Shown: positions 37,083 through 46,241 of the stretch, in pieces
How the letters are laid out: every line of letters starts with the position of its first letter
How positions within the stretch are numbered: position 1 is the first letter of the stretch
Assembly (NCBI RefSeq): GCF_000420165.1
Contig: NZ_ATUK01000010.1
Coordinates: 434,001 to 498,000 of the forward strand
Direction: 5' to 3'
Source: Thioalkalivibrio sp. AKL19
Lineage (GTDB): Bacteria; Pseudomonadota; Gammaproteobacteria; Ectothiorhodospirales; Ectothiorhodospiraceae
DNA: 64,000 bases
Notes under the pieces: generated by a model
Seen by the model: the letters and a program-made list of their open reading frames with translations, nothing else
Told to the model about the DNA's origin: nothing
Databases searched by the model: none
Program-made: the position numbers and the translations under genes

Positions 37083-39464
37083 TCACTTCGCGGGTGGATC
37101 CCTGTCGCGGGCAAAATGACGATGAGCGGCGACCGCGGCGATGAATGTTGATGCGACCTCGGTCGCGTCGCCAGCGTCCGCCAACAGGATGCCCGGATCT
37201 TCTTGCATGGCGGAGTCAATGCCCGCCTTTTCCAGAAGCTCGCGACCGGCCCCCAAAGCCAGAATCGTCTTGCAGTGCCTGAGCTGGTCCTTGATGAATT
37301 CCATGGTGTGTCCGTCGACTGCGAGCGTCTGAACCGCGTCGCTCCCATCGGGCAGCACCAGCGCGTCGAACAGGACGGCCGGAGAATTCTCCATGGACTT
37401 GTTGGCTTCTACTTTTTCACCGGAATCGCCCACGAACATGCCCACTCGTGACCCCACAAAATGAACGACGGCTCCCGCGTCCGTCAGCGCGCCATGAAGG
37501 TCGACGAGCGAGGCGTGGTGGATGCCATCCTCGACCAGTACGGCGATCTGGCGTGTGCGGATGCCGGTTTCGCCGGGCCGCGCCATCAGCGACAACGCTG
37601 GCGACTCGGTGATCTCCGGCGGTTCCGGATCGGTGATGGCCTTCGGCATGGCATCCGGTACCTCCATGCCCAAGCCAGTGGCGACCTCTGCCGCCAGTTC
37701 CCGTGAAACATTTACGAGCGAGGACACCATCCGTTCACGGATCGCGCGGACGTCGACCTTGCTCAGCTCGAAGCGAAATGCGGCTGCAATATGCGCCTTC
37801 TCGACAGTCGTCTGACTATCGAAGAACAACCGGGCTTGGGCGTAGTGTTCGGCGAACTTCTCCGGCTTTCCACGGACTTTGTCTCCGGCGACAGGTTCGG
37901 GAAAGGACACGAATCCGGCTGTACCGGATTGGAACGGGCAGCCACCCGCCAATGAATTCGGCTCGTAGGCCACGCGCCCACGATGCACCGCCTGGCGGTG
38001 CATGCCGTCGCGCTGATTGTTCTGCACCGGGGCAAGCGGCGCGTTGACCGGGATCTCGTGGAAGTTGGGCCCGCCGAGTCGCGTGATCTGCGTATCCACA
38101 TAGGAGTGGATTCGACCCGCGAGCAATGGATCATTGGAGAAGTCGATGCCGGGGACCACATGCGCCGTGCAGAACGCGACCTGCTCGGTTTCCGCGAAGA
38201 AGTTGTCCGGGTTGCGGTTGAGCACCATGCGCCCGACGGGCGTGACCGGCACGAGTTCCTCCGGCACGATCTTGGTCGCGTCGAGCACATCGAAGCTGAA
38301 GCCTTCGGCTTGCTCCTCGGTGAATATCTGCACGCCCAGTTCCCATTCCGGGAATTCACCCGACTCGATGGCCTCCCACAAGTCACGCCGATGGAAATCG
38401 GCGTCGGCACCCGCGATCTTCACGGCTTCGTCCCAGACCAGCGAGTGGGTTCCTTGCAGCGGCGTCCAGTGAAACTTGCAGAACACGGACTCGCCCTGCT
38501 CGCTGACCAGGCGGAAGGTGTGCACACCGAAGCCCTGCATCATCCGGTAGCTACGCGGTATCGCGCGATCCGACATCGCCCACATCAGCATGTGAGTGGA
38601 CTCCGGCGACAACGAGACGAAGTCCCAGAACGTGTCATGCGCGGACCCCGCCTGGGGCATGCCGTGATGCGGTTCCGGCTTTAGGGCATGGACCAGGTCG
38701 GGAAACTTCATTGCATCCTGAATAAAGAACACCGGGATGTTGTTCCCCACCAGGTCCCAGTTGCCTTCGTCGGTATAGAACTTCACCGCAAAACCACGGA
38801 CGTCGCGGGCGGTATCCTTCGAACCGCGCTCGCCGGCGACGGTCGAGAAGCGCACAAACACGGGCGTTTTCTTGCCCTTCTTGGCGAACGGCGCCGCCCG
38901 GGTGTACTGGGTCAGCGCGTCGTAGGCTTCGAAATATCCGTGCGCCCCGGAGCCGCGTGCATGGACGATCCGCTCCGGGATACGTTCGTGATCGAAATGG
39001 GTGATCTTTTCCCGCAGGATGAAATCTTCGAGTAACGAGGGCCCGCGCAGCCCCGCTTTCAACGTGTTCTGATTGTCGCCAATCCGAACACCTTGGTTGG
39101 TGGTCAACGGGCTATCACTGGGATCGACTCGGACCCGGTCGAGCGATTCGATGGTCGCGTTCATTCCACGCCTCGCGGCGCCGCCGGTTTTCTCTGTCTC
39201 GCTTTCCTCCGTCGCCGTGCTCGTCGCCGTGCTCGCGGTCAACGCACTGGAACCCGGCTCTGCCGTGGCTCCGGCCGGCGGCGCCACAGCGTTGCCGTGA
39301 CCGTGCTCGAGCGCCTTGATGCGGTTGTAGGGCGTCGCGGCGACAAAATCGTCGCTGGCCGCGGCTTGCTCCGCAACGATGTCGTTGGTTCTGAGCGCGG
39401 CTGGGGCCGATTTACCGCCCTTGCCTGGCGCCTGTGATGAACGACCCGTTTTTTTCTTAGCCAT
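37083..39464 (-). CDS. katE: Large-subunit monofunctional catalase (HPII type)
   Basis: Degrades hydrogen peroxide. The 793-residue protein is a clade 2 catalase with the long N-terminal extension (lysine-, serine- and threonine-rich, about 1-110), the catalase core ([26 protein letters not shown] with the active-site His; [23 protein letters not shown] with the Asn; haem-proximal Tyr in [13 protein letters not shown]) and a C-terminal DJ-1/PfpI-like domain (about 635-790). The start is the ATG at 39464; an upstream ATG at 39557 is unlikely. Confidence 0.95.
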   Translation of the reverse strand: MAKKKTGRSSQAPGKGGKSAPAALRTNDIVAEQAAASDDFVAATPYNRIKALEHGHGNAVAPPAGATAEPGSSALTASTATSTATEESETEKTGGAARRGMNATIESLDRVRVDPSDSPLTTNQGVRIGDNQNTLKAGLRGPSLLEDFILREKITHFDHERIPERIVHARGSGAHGYFEAYDALTQYTRAAPFAKKGKKTPVFVRFSTVAGERGSKDTARDVRGFAVKFYTDEGNWDLVGNNIPVFFIQDAMKFPDLVHALKPEPHHGMPQAGSAHDTFWDFVSLSPESTHMLMWAMSDRAIPRSYRMMQGFGVHTFRLVSEQGESVFCKFHWTPLQGTHSLVWDEAVKIAGADADFHRRDLWEAIESGEFPEWELGVQIFTEEQAEGFSFDVLDATKIVPEELVPVTPVGRMVLNRNPDNFFAETEQVAFCTAHVVPGIDFSNDPLLAGRIHSYVDTQITRLGGPNFHEIPVNAPLAPVQNNQRDGMHRQAVHRGRVAYEPNSLAGGCPFQSGTAGFVSFPEPVAGDKVRGKPEKFAEHYAQARLFFDSQTTVEKAHIAAAFRFELSKVDVRAIRERMVSSLVNVSRELAAEVATGLGMEVPDAMPKAITDPEPPEITESPALSLMARPGETGIRTRQIAVLVEDGIHHASLVDLHGALTDAGAVVHFVGSRVGMFVGDSGEKVEANKSMENSPAVLFDALVLPDGSDAVQTLAVDGHTMEFIKDQLRHCKTILALGAGRELLEKAGIDSAMQEDPGILLADAGDATEVASTFIAAVAAHRHFARDRDPPAK

Positions 39465-39593
39465 GATTCTTCTCCAGGGCGTCGGGGGATGGACGCACCC
39501 TGGCATCGATACCACGGAGGACGGGGACGCTCTGTGCGGCAACAAACGCAGTGGCAAGAAACACCCTGAGATGCCGATGGCGGGGCCACAGGG

Positions 39594-40916
39594 TCACTCG
39601 TCCAGCAGGTTTTCTCCCTTTTCCGGCATGGGCGCGAGCGCGGCCTGGTTGCGAATGACCTCGCCTTCCGGGCGGGTCTCGGCCTCGGACACGGTCATGG
39701 CTGCCGCCGATTCTTCCGCGGGACCGTCGGCAATCGGTTCCACGTATTGACGTTGTTCCGCCTGAATCGTCATGCCGGCCTCCATCAGCGCGCGCTTGGT
39801 GAGCCGAATGAGCGCCGAACGCAACTGCTGCCCATTGGTTTTTCGTGAATCAAACCAGAATGACAGCTTGATCAGCACGGCCGCATTGCGAATCTCCTCG
39901 GCGACAACCCATGGCTCGGGGTTCTCCAGCACCGCCGGGTGACCCGCAAGCACGGCCAGGCCGATCGCCTGGGTGTCGGTGATGGAGTCGTTGAGACCGA
40001 TCATCACGCCGAACTCCATGCGGTCATTGGGGTTGGCCGAGAAGTTGGTGATATCGCTCTTGTAGATGGTCGCGTTGGGTACCTGCACGTGGTTGCCGTC
40101 CAGGGTCATCAGCACCGTGGCCCGAATCGTCATGCTTTGCACGAACCCGCGGGTTTTCCCGACCTCGATCAGATCACCGGTCCGGAAGGGGTTCTGTGCG
40201 CTCAGAAAGATGCTCGCCAGAAAATTCTCGGTAATGTCGCGAAAGGCGATACCCAGCGCGATGCCGGCAAGCCCCGTACCTCCCAGAACGGCCAGCGCGA
40301 CGTTGGTCAGCCCGGCTACGTGGAACACGCTGTACAAGCCGGCGACGAACACCAGGACACCCCCGCCCCGGGCGACCACGTCCTTCAGCAGATTGTTCCG
40401 TTTACTGGTCTTTGTGGTCCAGCACAGCAACCGCGTGACGAGCACGCCCAGGGACCAGGCCAGCGCGAGGAGTAACAGACTGAAAAGCACGTAAGGCAGG
40501 CTTCTCAGCACCGTTCTGCCGAGCTCGTTCAGGCCACTGAGCGCCGGGCTCAGGTCCCAGATCGACGGCTCGATCAACTCGAGGTGATTGACCACCGCGA
40601 CCACGTCCTGGGTACTGCGTGCCAGATCGCCGGCCCACTGGCGGTGGTTCTGACGACGGGCCTGGCCATACAGGAATGCCACCCCTTCATCGACCGTGAC
40701 CGCCGGCTGCTCGTACCAGCCCGTTGCAACCAGAATCCGCTCCAGCCGGGCCGCGATGGCCTCGTCGGACGCTTCCGGCACAATGCCGACACTCGCCGGG
40801 GCCTCCAGCCGTTCTTCCGACTCCGGTGGCGTCAGGACGAGCGGTGGCTCGGCCGCGATGAGCCATCCCGGCAGGGCCATGCCTATAACCGCCAGGACAA
40901 CGGCAATCCGCATCAT
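39594..40916 (-). CDS. MscS-type mechanosensitive channel with BON domain
   Basis: A 440-residue protein with signal peptide (about 1-22), a periplasmic BON domain (about 48-115, IAARLERILVATGWYEQPAVTVDEGVAFLYGQA region), three or more membrane helices (about 140-235) and an MscS beta and C-terminal domain. The pore-helix and following segment GTGLAGIALGIAFRDITENFLASIFLSAQNPFRTGDLIEV is a strong MscS signature. Probably an osmotic safety valve. BON-MscS fusions are a known minority class. Confidence 0.9.
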   Translation of the reverse strand: MMRIAVVLAVIGMALPGWLIAAEPPLVLTPPESEERLEAPASVGIVPEASDEAIAARLERILVATGWYEQPAVTVDEGVAFLYGQARRQNHRQWAGDLARSTQDVVAVVNHLELIEPSIWDLSPALSGLNELGRTVLRSLPYVLFSLLLLALAWSLGVLVTRLLCWTTKTSKRNNLLKDVVARGGGVLVFVAGLYSVFHVAGLTNVALAVLGGTGLAGIALGIAFRDITENFLASIFLSAQNPFRTGDLIEVGKTRGFVQSMTIRATVLMTLDGNHVQVPNATIYKSDITNFSANPNDRMEFGVMIGLNDSITDTQAIGLAVLAGHPAVLENPEPWVVAEEIRNAAVLIKLSFWFDSRKTNGQQLRSALIRLTKRALMEAGMTIQAEQRQYVEPIADGPAEESAAAMTVSEAETRPEGEVIRNQAALAPMPEKGENLLDE

Positions 40917-40996
40917 CCCGAGACAGTAGCCACCCGGCCCGGAGCCGTTCCGTGCGGTACCGAACCTAGTGGGCCATGCGGCCCACTAGCCTATGG

Positions 40997-41449
40997 TTAT
41001 TCCCCGGATTTCTCGGAAGCATGCATCAGCGGCTTGAGATAGCGCAGGGTCAAAAACGTCGCGACGCTGATGAGGATCGCGATCTCGAAACGATGCGCGG
41101 CGACTGCCAGGCCGATCGCGCCCGTTGCCCAAAGGCTGGCAGCCGTGGCGGTGCCTTCCACGCTGCCACCGCTTTTAAGAATCGCTCCGCCACCGATGAA
41201 CCCAATGCCGGTGATCAGGCCTTGCATGATTCGGGCCTGAGCGTCGGGCGACTCCAGTACCGAGAAGCCGATCAGCGCGTAGCCGCAGGCGGCAACGGCG
41301 ACCAACGGGAACGTCCGAAGTCCGATGGCGCGATCACGAACTTCCCGGTCCCAGGCACTCGGGATCGCGAGCAGGTACGCCAACACAAGATCGCGCAGGT
41401 GACGGAGCATGAGGTACCCATCGAACTCCGGTGTCAGCCATTCGAGCAT
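40997..41449 (-). CDS. MgtC/SapB family membrane protein
   Basis: A 150-residue membrane protein with about four helices. RTFPLVAVAACGYALIG, GLITGIGFIGGGAILKSGGSVEGTATAASLW and GAIGLAVAAHRFEIA are classic MgtC/SapB motifs. Only the N-terminal transmembrane part is present, without the ACT-like C-domain. Its ATG overlaps the end of the DUF1989 gene by 16 bases, so it is the last gene of an overlapping operon with DUF1989 and a GntA-like gene. Confidence 0.92.
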   Translation of the reverse strand: MLEWLTPEFDGYLMLRHLRDLVLAYLLAIPSAWDREVRDRAIGLRTFPLVAVAACGYALIGFSVLESPDAQARIMQGLITGIGFIGGGAILKSGGSVEGTATAASLWATGAIGLAVAAHRFEIAILISVATFLTLRYLKPLMHASEKSGE

Positions 41450-42060
41450 GACGGCTGATTTCTGCGCACAACTTGAAAATCGATCGGCTTGAAGGAGAAA
41501 TTATTCGACTGCCCGGCGGAACATGCGGACATCGCCACCACGAGCGGCATCTCGGCGCGCAGGCGAACGAAATCCCCGGCTTTGCTGAGCGGAGGAAGAA
41601 CGCCGAACTCCCCCGTTGTGGCATCGATCGACACATGCATGAACGCATTGAATGCGATGGGAATGCGATCGACACCAATGCCGTAAGGGGCCAGTGCCGC
41701 CGCCAGATTGCCCTCGCAGCCCGGACGACCCTCGTTCTCCCCATAGATGATTCTGAAGGTATCTTTCGAACAAGGTGTCAAAGTGAAGTCATGCCGCCCG
41801 CAGGTATCCTCCATGATGGTGAACATGGGCCGACTGCGGTTCGAGTACAGTACATCGCCCGTCGTCAGCCAAAGGCGTGAGGCATAGTCAAGAGAGCGCC
41901 CTGAAGACAGATACTCCCCATGATCCGGATTCCCGAATGCGACCACATCGCTGACTTGCTGGCCTTCGGGATCGACCACCACCAGTTCGTCTCCAGGGCC
42001 AAGCTCGACCGCCAACGCCGAGCAGGGAGGTATTCTCACGGTCGGCACGTCCGTGTTCAC
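41434..42060 (-). CDS. DUF1989 / urea carboxylase-associated family protein
   Basis: A 208-residue soluble protein. The GDELVVVDPEGQQVSDVVAFG segment, SLDYASRLWLTTGDVLYSNRSRPMFTI and GCEGNLAAALAPYGI mark the DUF1989 family, found next to urea/guanidine carboxylase systems. I chose the GTG at 42060 over an ATG at 42087: AAGGAG lies six bases before the GTG, which also forms a four-base overlap with the upstream stop (GTGA). Cys residues in DTCGRHD and RPGCEGN may bind metal. Catalytic role unknown. Confidence 0.85.
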   Translation of the reverse strand: MNTDVPTVRIPPCSALAVELGPGDELVVVDPEGQQVSDVVAFGNPDHGEYLSSGRSLDYASRLWLTTGDVLYSNRSRPMFTIMEDTCGRHDFTLTPCSKDTFRIIYGENEGRPGCEGNLAAALAPYGIGVDRIPIAFNAFMHVSIDATTGEFGVLPPLSKAGDFVRLRAEMPLVVAMSACSAGQSNNFSFKPIDFQVVRRNQPSCSNG

Positions 42061-42773
42061 GGCTTCTCCTTGAAATGGAATGGGCATGTCCAGTTGGCTT
42101 CAACCTCACGGCCACTGTACTGCCTGGCCTCACTCACTTCTCCAAAATCCGCCAGATTGGGGTTCCGGGATCCTTGCAAGGCGATATCGCGTGCTCGAGT
42201 GGCCACTTGCATCTTCTCGAAACGTCCGTCCTTTCTTAGCTTCTCGAACTGGCGGTGGGAATTGAACACCAATACCGGGTTGGAAAACCGCCGGGCGAGC
42301 CGCGAAGCGTTCGCGTGAAGCCCAATGGCAAAGAACGGATGCCCCGCTATGCTCAGGCTGAACAGCGGGCTGTCACTATCGCTGTTGACATCGCCGGCGG
42401 GAGGATTGCCCGCCAGAATGTCCAGCTTGTGGATTCGCCACAACTGCGACCACATCAAGGACTCGAAACGAAGCTCGCTCATATCGCCTGGGCCACTGAA
42501 CAGGGCGACATAAGAGTGCACGATGTCCTCGTTGCGAGCACTGGCTTCGATCAGGGCAACGAATCGAGAAAGATCATCCAGCATCGCCCGGTCATTGCCG
42601 GAGTCCCCTAGTGCGCCGAACTCATGAGTTTCGATCGAGCCACGGGCCAAAGCGGACTTGGCGCCCACACAGGGATAAGTAGCCTCGGCGAGAAACGCCA
42701 GAAAGCGCTCGCCCAAATCCGGAACGGGCTTGAGGTCCCCTTCATTAGCGCCAGAATCTTCAGTGTGTTTCAT
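42057..42773 (-). CDS. GntA/YcgG family haem-dependent N-hydroxylase-like protein
   Basis: A 238-residue protein of the YqcI/YcgG family, which includes the haem-dependent pre-guanitoxin N-hydroxylase GntA. Family segments are YPCVGAKSAL (33-42), HPFFAIGLHANASRLARRF (145-163), VFNSHRQFEKLR (169-180) and the C-terminal SEARQYSGREVEANWTCPF (214-232). Histidines 145, 153 and 173 lie in conserved positions that could ligate haem. First gene of an operon with DUF1989 and MgtC. The true substrate is unknown; N-hydroxylation of a guanidino or related group is inference from the family. Confidence 0.85.
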   Translation of the reverse strand: MKHTEDSGANEGDLKPVPDLGERFLAFLAEATYPCVGAKSALARGSIETHEFGALGDSGNDRAMLDDLSRFVALIEASARNEDIVHSYVALFSGPGDMSELRFESLMWSQLWRIHKLDILAGNPPAGDVNSDSDSPLFSLSIAGHPFFAIGLHANASRLARRFSNPVLVFNSHRQFEKLRKDGRFEKMQVATRARDIALQGSRNPNLADFGEVSEARQYSGREVEANWTCPFHFKEKP

Positions 42774-42827
42774 CCGCTTTTCGACAGGTCACCAATGGCC
42801 AACGGCGATCAGTGCTGACCGGTAACC

Positions 42828-43145
42828 TCAGTGGTTCTTCCGCTTTCCAAGCGTGCTGTCCAGGGAACGCCTCATCTTGCGTGCGGCGCCATCGACAGCC
42901 TGTCCCACGGTCGCGGCTTCATCGGTCACGGCTACGGGCTGGAGACCTTCGACCCTGACTTCCAGCAGACAGCGTATGTCGGCGTTGCCGGATTTCTTGT
43001 CACTGTTCTCGTCGCTGAGGTGAACCTCCACGCGCGTCACCTGGTCCGCAAAGCGCTCCAGGACGTTTCTGATGGTGGCTTCGGTATGCTCCGGCTGTGC
43101 ACCGGACTGGTCGATGTTGTCATCCGTGTTGATCTGAATCTGCAT
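42828..43145 (-). CDS. HPF/RaiA-family ribosome-associated protein
   Basis: A 105-residue protein of the hibernation-promoting factor fold (QIQINTDDNIDQSGAQPEHTEATIRNVLERFADQVTRVEVHLSDEN in outline, then RCLLEVRVEGLQPVAVTDEAATVGQAVDGAARKMRRSLD). The basic C-terminal helix fits ribosome binding. It begins ten bases after the baeRF-like gene ends, on the same strand, and so is probably expressed with it. This is not the housekeeping hpf next to rpoN. Confidence 0.85.
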   Translation of the reverse strand: MQIQINTDDNIDQSGAQPEHTEATIRNVLERFADQVTRVEVHLSDENSDKKSGNADIRCLLEVRVEGLQPVAVTDEAATVGQAVDGAARKMRRSLDSTLGKRKNH

Positions 43146-43155
43146 GTCACGTGCC

Positions 43156-44316
43156 TCAGTAGCGGTAGATTGCGGCGATTCCCGTATCGGTCGGCATTCG
43201 TTCCGTCGGCACCACGACCACCTCGCCGCCCATCTTGAGCACCAGGGCTCCCAGGTCATCGAGCACATCGTCCGTTTCGGGTTGGGCGAGGTCATCGAAC
43301 TCAAGCTTCCCGGTCGCCGCATCGACCCGACCGGGGATCTCCCGACGCGCTTCGATCAGCAGCGTGACCACACGCCCGTCGGCGGCGGCCCGAGCGACCT
43401 CGGCCAGGTCGTCGGAGCCGAGGCCCTTGGGCTTGTTACTGCCAAAGGTTTCCACCAGCCCGGCCAGACGCTCGAGGTAGCGGGGTTCGATGGTTTGCCA
43501 GACCCGCTCGCGAAAGTCGTCGCTCGACGCGAGCGCGTCCGGATGCACGTCCAGGCTCTCGGCCATCAGGAAAGGGTTGTGGCTGACTGCGTGGAACATG
43601 TGGTGGTGCTCCGGCAGGGCGGCGAGAAGCAGCGGCAGGCCGGAGGGCCTGGAATGGTGTTCGAGCACCGCGCGATCGACCGCGCGGAAGAATCGCTCCG
43701 CATCGTCGTCCAGTTCGGCTTTCCTGCCCCCATGGCCATGGTGCATGGGGGCCTGGCCACCGCCGCTGCCCCCATAGGCCGAGACCGTCTGGCGGGAATC
43801 CGTGAGTTCTTCACCGAGCGCCTCGGTGATCGTCCGCGGCACGCCATCGGCAGGCGTGATCTCGTCCAGGGCGTCACGGTTGCCCTCGAACACCTTCATC
43901 TCGTGCCGGCTCAAGGCGAGCACCTGATAGCGATCCGCCGATTGCAGGATGCGCAGCAAGGGCTTGGTGTGGAAGCTGTCCGCCACAACCGCCAATTCGG
44001 GGACCGGGCGCTGGAGCTTGTAGACACGAAACCGATTCCTGTCCCGCAGCACGGCCAGTCCGTCGAAGCTGCAGTTCCAGAACTCGCGATCGTCCACGAG
44101 GGCCCGCAGGGGTTCGAGCAAGGGCTGGATCTCCTCGCGCGCAAATTTCTGTCGAAGGGACTCCTCCAGCACTTTCACCAGATTCTTGAAACGGATCGGG
44201 TCCTGCTGATTGTCCGGGTGGTCCCGATGCGTCGGTTGAAAGAGCGAAAGGCAGGGCGGGTCGCATTCATCCCAGAGCCCCGCTGCGGCATCCTGGTCGA
44301 CACCGTTCATTGACAT
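43156..44316 (-). CDS. Archaeo-eukaryotic release factor 1-like (baeRF) protein
   Basis: A 386-residue protein matching the bacterial eRF1-like (baeRF) families. Residues 1-140 form an N-terminal alpha/beta part, then a glycine-rich loop with GGQ at 186-188 (GSGGGQAPMHHGHGG), the position of the eRF1 peptidyl-tRNA hydrolysis motif, followed by the helix AERFFRAVDRAVLEH. The C-terminal pelota-like domain ends with LVLKMGGEVVVVPTERMP. The ATG at 44316 has AGGAGG eight bases upstream. It precedes the HPF gene by ten bases. Ribosome rescue in stress is inferred. Confidence 0.8.
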   Translation of the reverse strand: MSMNGVDQDAAAGLWDECDPPCLSLFQPTHRDHPDNQQDPIRFKNLVKVLEESLRQKFAREEIQPLLEPLRALVDDREFWNCSFDGLAVLRDRNRFRVYKLQRPVPELAVVADSFHTKPLLRILQSADRYQVLALSRHEMKVFEGNRDALDEITPADGVPRTITEALGEELTDSRQTVSAYGGSGGGQAPMHHGHGGRKAELDDDAERFFRAVDRAVLEHHSRPSGLPLLLAALPEHHHMFHAVSHNPFLMAESLDVHPDALASSDDFRERVWQTIEPRYLERLAGLVETFGSNKPKGLGSDDLAEVARAAADGRVVTLLIEARREIPGRVDAATGKLEFDDLAQPETDDVLDDLGALVLKMGGEVVVVPTERMPTDTGIAAIYRY

Positions 44317-44851
44317 TACGAAAGCCTCCTGTGTCGCATACGGACCGTATAGCACCCCGGCGCGCGCATTTATGTGCGGCATCGCGCGTAGCCCCCGTCT
44401 CCAGCTCATGACATGGCGGCACCCGACCTCTGTTCGACTACCCGCCAGCGGACCGGAGTGCGGCAGCGTCAGGACACACACATCGACGGCATGCGGGGGC
44501 GGCCCTGCTCCGTGTGGCAACGCACCGACACGGCGATCACGGCCGGGTGACGCTAGCCACCGCATCCACCAGAAATATTTTGTGAGAGTGACCGAGAAGG
44601 CAACGCTATGCCCGCCGGCCAGATTCAGGAGTGGACCGCATGGGGCAGACGAACCGCAGCAGGCCCCAATACCGCTGGACCCGCCTTCGCAGGGGCGAAA
44701 CCATGCTGGCAATGGGCATGGCCACCGGCATGGGCGGCGGCCTGGCGGCGTTGACTCTGGACCACGCGCGGCGGTCGCCTCCGCCGCGAGCGCGAGCATG
44801 GGCGAAACGCCTCCAGGTGCCACCGCCGATGCCTGTTTGTGAGCCAACGCA
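44317..44851. other. Intergenic region between baeRF and diguanylate cyclase genes
   Basis: 535 bases between divergent genes. Several short ORFs exist on both strands but have no recognisable family, no good ribosome binding site and overlap one another. The stretch must contain both promoters. I see no strong repeat or hairpin. Confidence 0.5.
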
Positions 44852-46201
44852 ATGAAAGACCGTATTCGACTGGCCGATTTCATTCGGCAGGAGATGGAAC
44901 CCATTCTCCAGGACTGGGAAGCGTTTGCGAAATCCATCCTTCCCGCGAGCCGGATGGAACGAAGCGACCTGCGCGACCACGCCACACAAATGCTTCAGGC
45001 GATTGCCGACGACCTCGATTCCCACCAGAGCGCGGCCGCACAGGCCGACAAATCGAAAGGTTGCGCGCCGGCCGTTGACGAGGATTCATGGGCCGAGGTG
45101 CACGGCAGCGATCGGCAAACCAGCGGCTTCAGCGTCATGGAGACGGTTTCCGAGTTCCGGGCCCTGCGCGCGAGCGTGGTCTCGCACTGGACGAAAGCGT
45201 ACCCAAGGATTGCGGGGCAACAGCTTGAAGATCTAACCCGATTCCATGAAGCCATCGATCAGGCGGTCGCCGAATCACTGGAACAGTTCGCAACCACAAA
45301 AGAAATGGAGACGCGGCTGTTCGGCGCCATTCTTTTCGCGTCACCCGACCCAATCTACGTGCTCGATCCCGCGGGCCGGGTTGTCTATGCAAACAAGGCC
45401 ACTGCCGAACTTTTTTCTCTCGATCCCCAGGCGATCATCGGAAAGTCCGCCTTTGATCTCGGTTTCACGTTCGCCTCGGAATTCCAGCGCAACGTTGAAC
45501 AGGTGATTACCGGGCAGTCCATCCACCGAGGCAAGCTCGATCACAGCTTTGCTTCCGGACAGGGTAACAAGTTCGAATATGTGCTCGCGCCCGTACTGGA
45601 CGAACATGGGGAGACCGAAGCGGTCGTCTGCATTTTGCGGGATATCACCCAGCAAGTAATCGCCGAAGAAAAGATCTGGTACCACGCCCACCATGACCAT
45701 CTGACCGGACTCCCCAATCGGAGACTGTTCGTCGATCGCCTGGAACAGGAAGTCAGTCATGCGAAGCGCAGCAATCTTATGCTTGGCGTCCTCTTTATGG
45801 ACCTTGATGGGTTCAAGGAGGTTAATGATTCGTTCGGCCATGAGGCCGGGGACCGGTTGCTGTCTGAAGTGGCGGTTCGCATAACGAGTTGTCTCCGGAA
45901 GGAAGACATCGTATCCCGCCTGGGCGGCGACGAATTCACGGTCATCGTCACCGGGGCCGCGCAATGCAACGATGTCGAGCGTATCGCCCAGACCATTATT
46001 CAGACGCTCGAGGCGCCCTTCCGGATCGGACCGGACCCTGTGCGGATTTCGGTGAGCATAGGGGTTTCGTTCTACCCCGCGGACGCATCCTTTCCGTCCG
46101 CTCTCCTGGAAGCCGCCGATGAGGCCATGTATATGGCGAAGAAATCCGATACACATTGGGCATGTTTTGCGGACATACCCAAAGATACGGTCGATCGCTA
46201 G
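44852..46201 (+). CDS. Cytosolic diguanylate cyclase with RsbRD-like, PAS and GGDEF domains
   Basis: A 449-residue soluble protein. Residues 1-145 are helical and resemble the RsbR N-terminal (RsbRD_N) sensor; residues 155-270 are a PAS domain (ILFASPDPIYVLDPAGRVVYANKATAELF); residues 278-445 are a GGDEF domain with GGDEF intact (358-362) and an RxxD inhibitory site (RKED, 349-352). Predicted to synthesise c-di-GMP. It has no membrane helix, unlike the GGDEF protein at 5356. It is followed by the cardiolipin synthase gene 40 bases downstream. Confidence 0.9.
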   Translation: MKDRIRLADFIRQEMEPILQDWEAFAKSILPASRMERSDLRDHATQMLQAIADDLDSHQSAAAQADKSKGCAPAVDEDSWAEVHGSDRQTSGFSVMETVSEFRALRASVVSHWTKAYPRIAGQQLEDLTRFHEAIDQAVAESLEQFATTKEMETRLFGAILFASPDPIYVLDPAGRVVYANKATAELFSLDPQAIIGKSAFDLGFTFASEFQRNVEQVITGQSIHRGKLDHSFASGQGNKFEYVLAPVLDEHGETEAVVCILRDITQQVIAEEKIWYHAHHDHLTGLPNRRLFVDRLEQEVSHAKRSNLMLGVLFMDLDGFKEVNDSFGHEAGDRLLSEVAVRITSCLRKEDIVSRLGGDEFTVIVTGAAQCNDVERIAQTIIQTLEAPFRIGPDPVRISVSIGVSFYPADASFPSALLEAADEAMYMAKKSDTHWACFADIPKDTVDR

Positions 46202-46241
46202 GAAAACACGCATTGTATTTCCGCAATCGAGAATACCTGCC

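Noticed and set aside
44372..44842. Overlapping small frames in the baeRF/GGDEF gap
   Set aside because: No family match by eye, no ribosome binding site and mutually overlapping frames on both strands.
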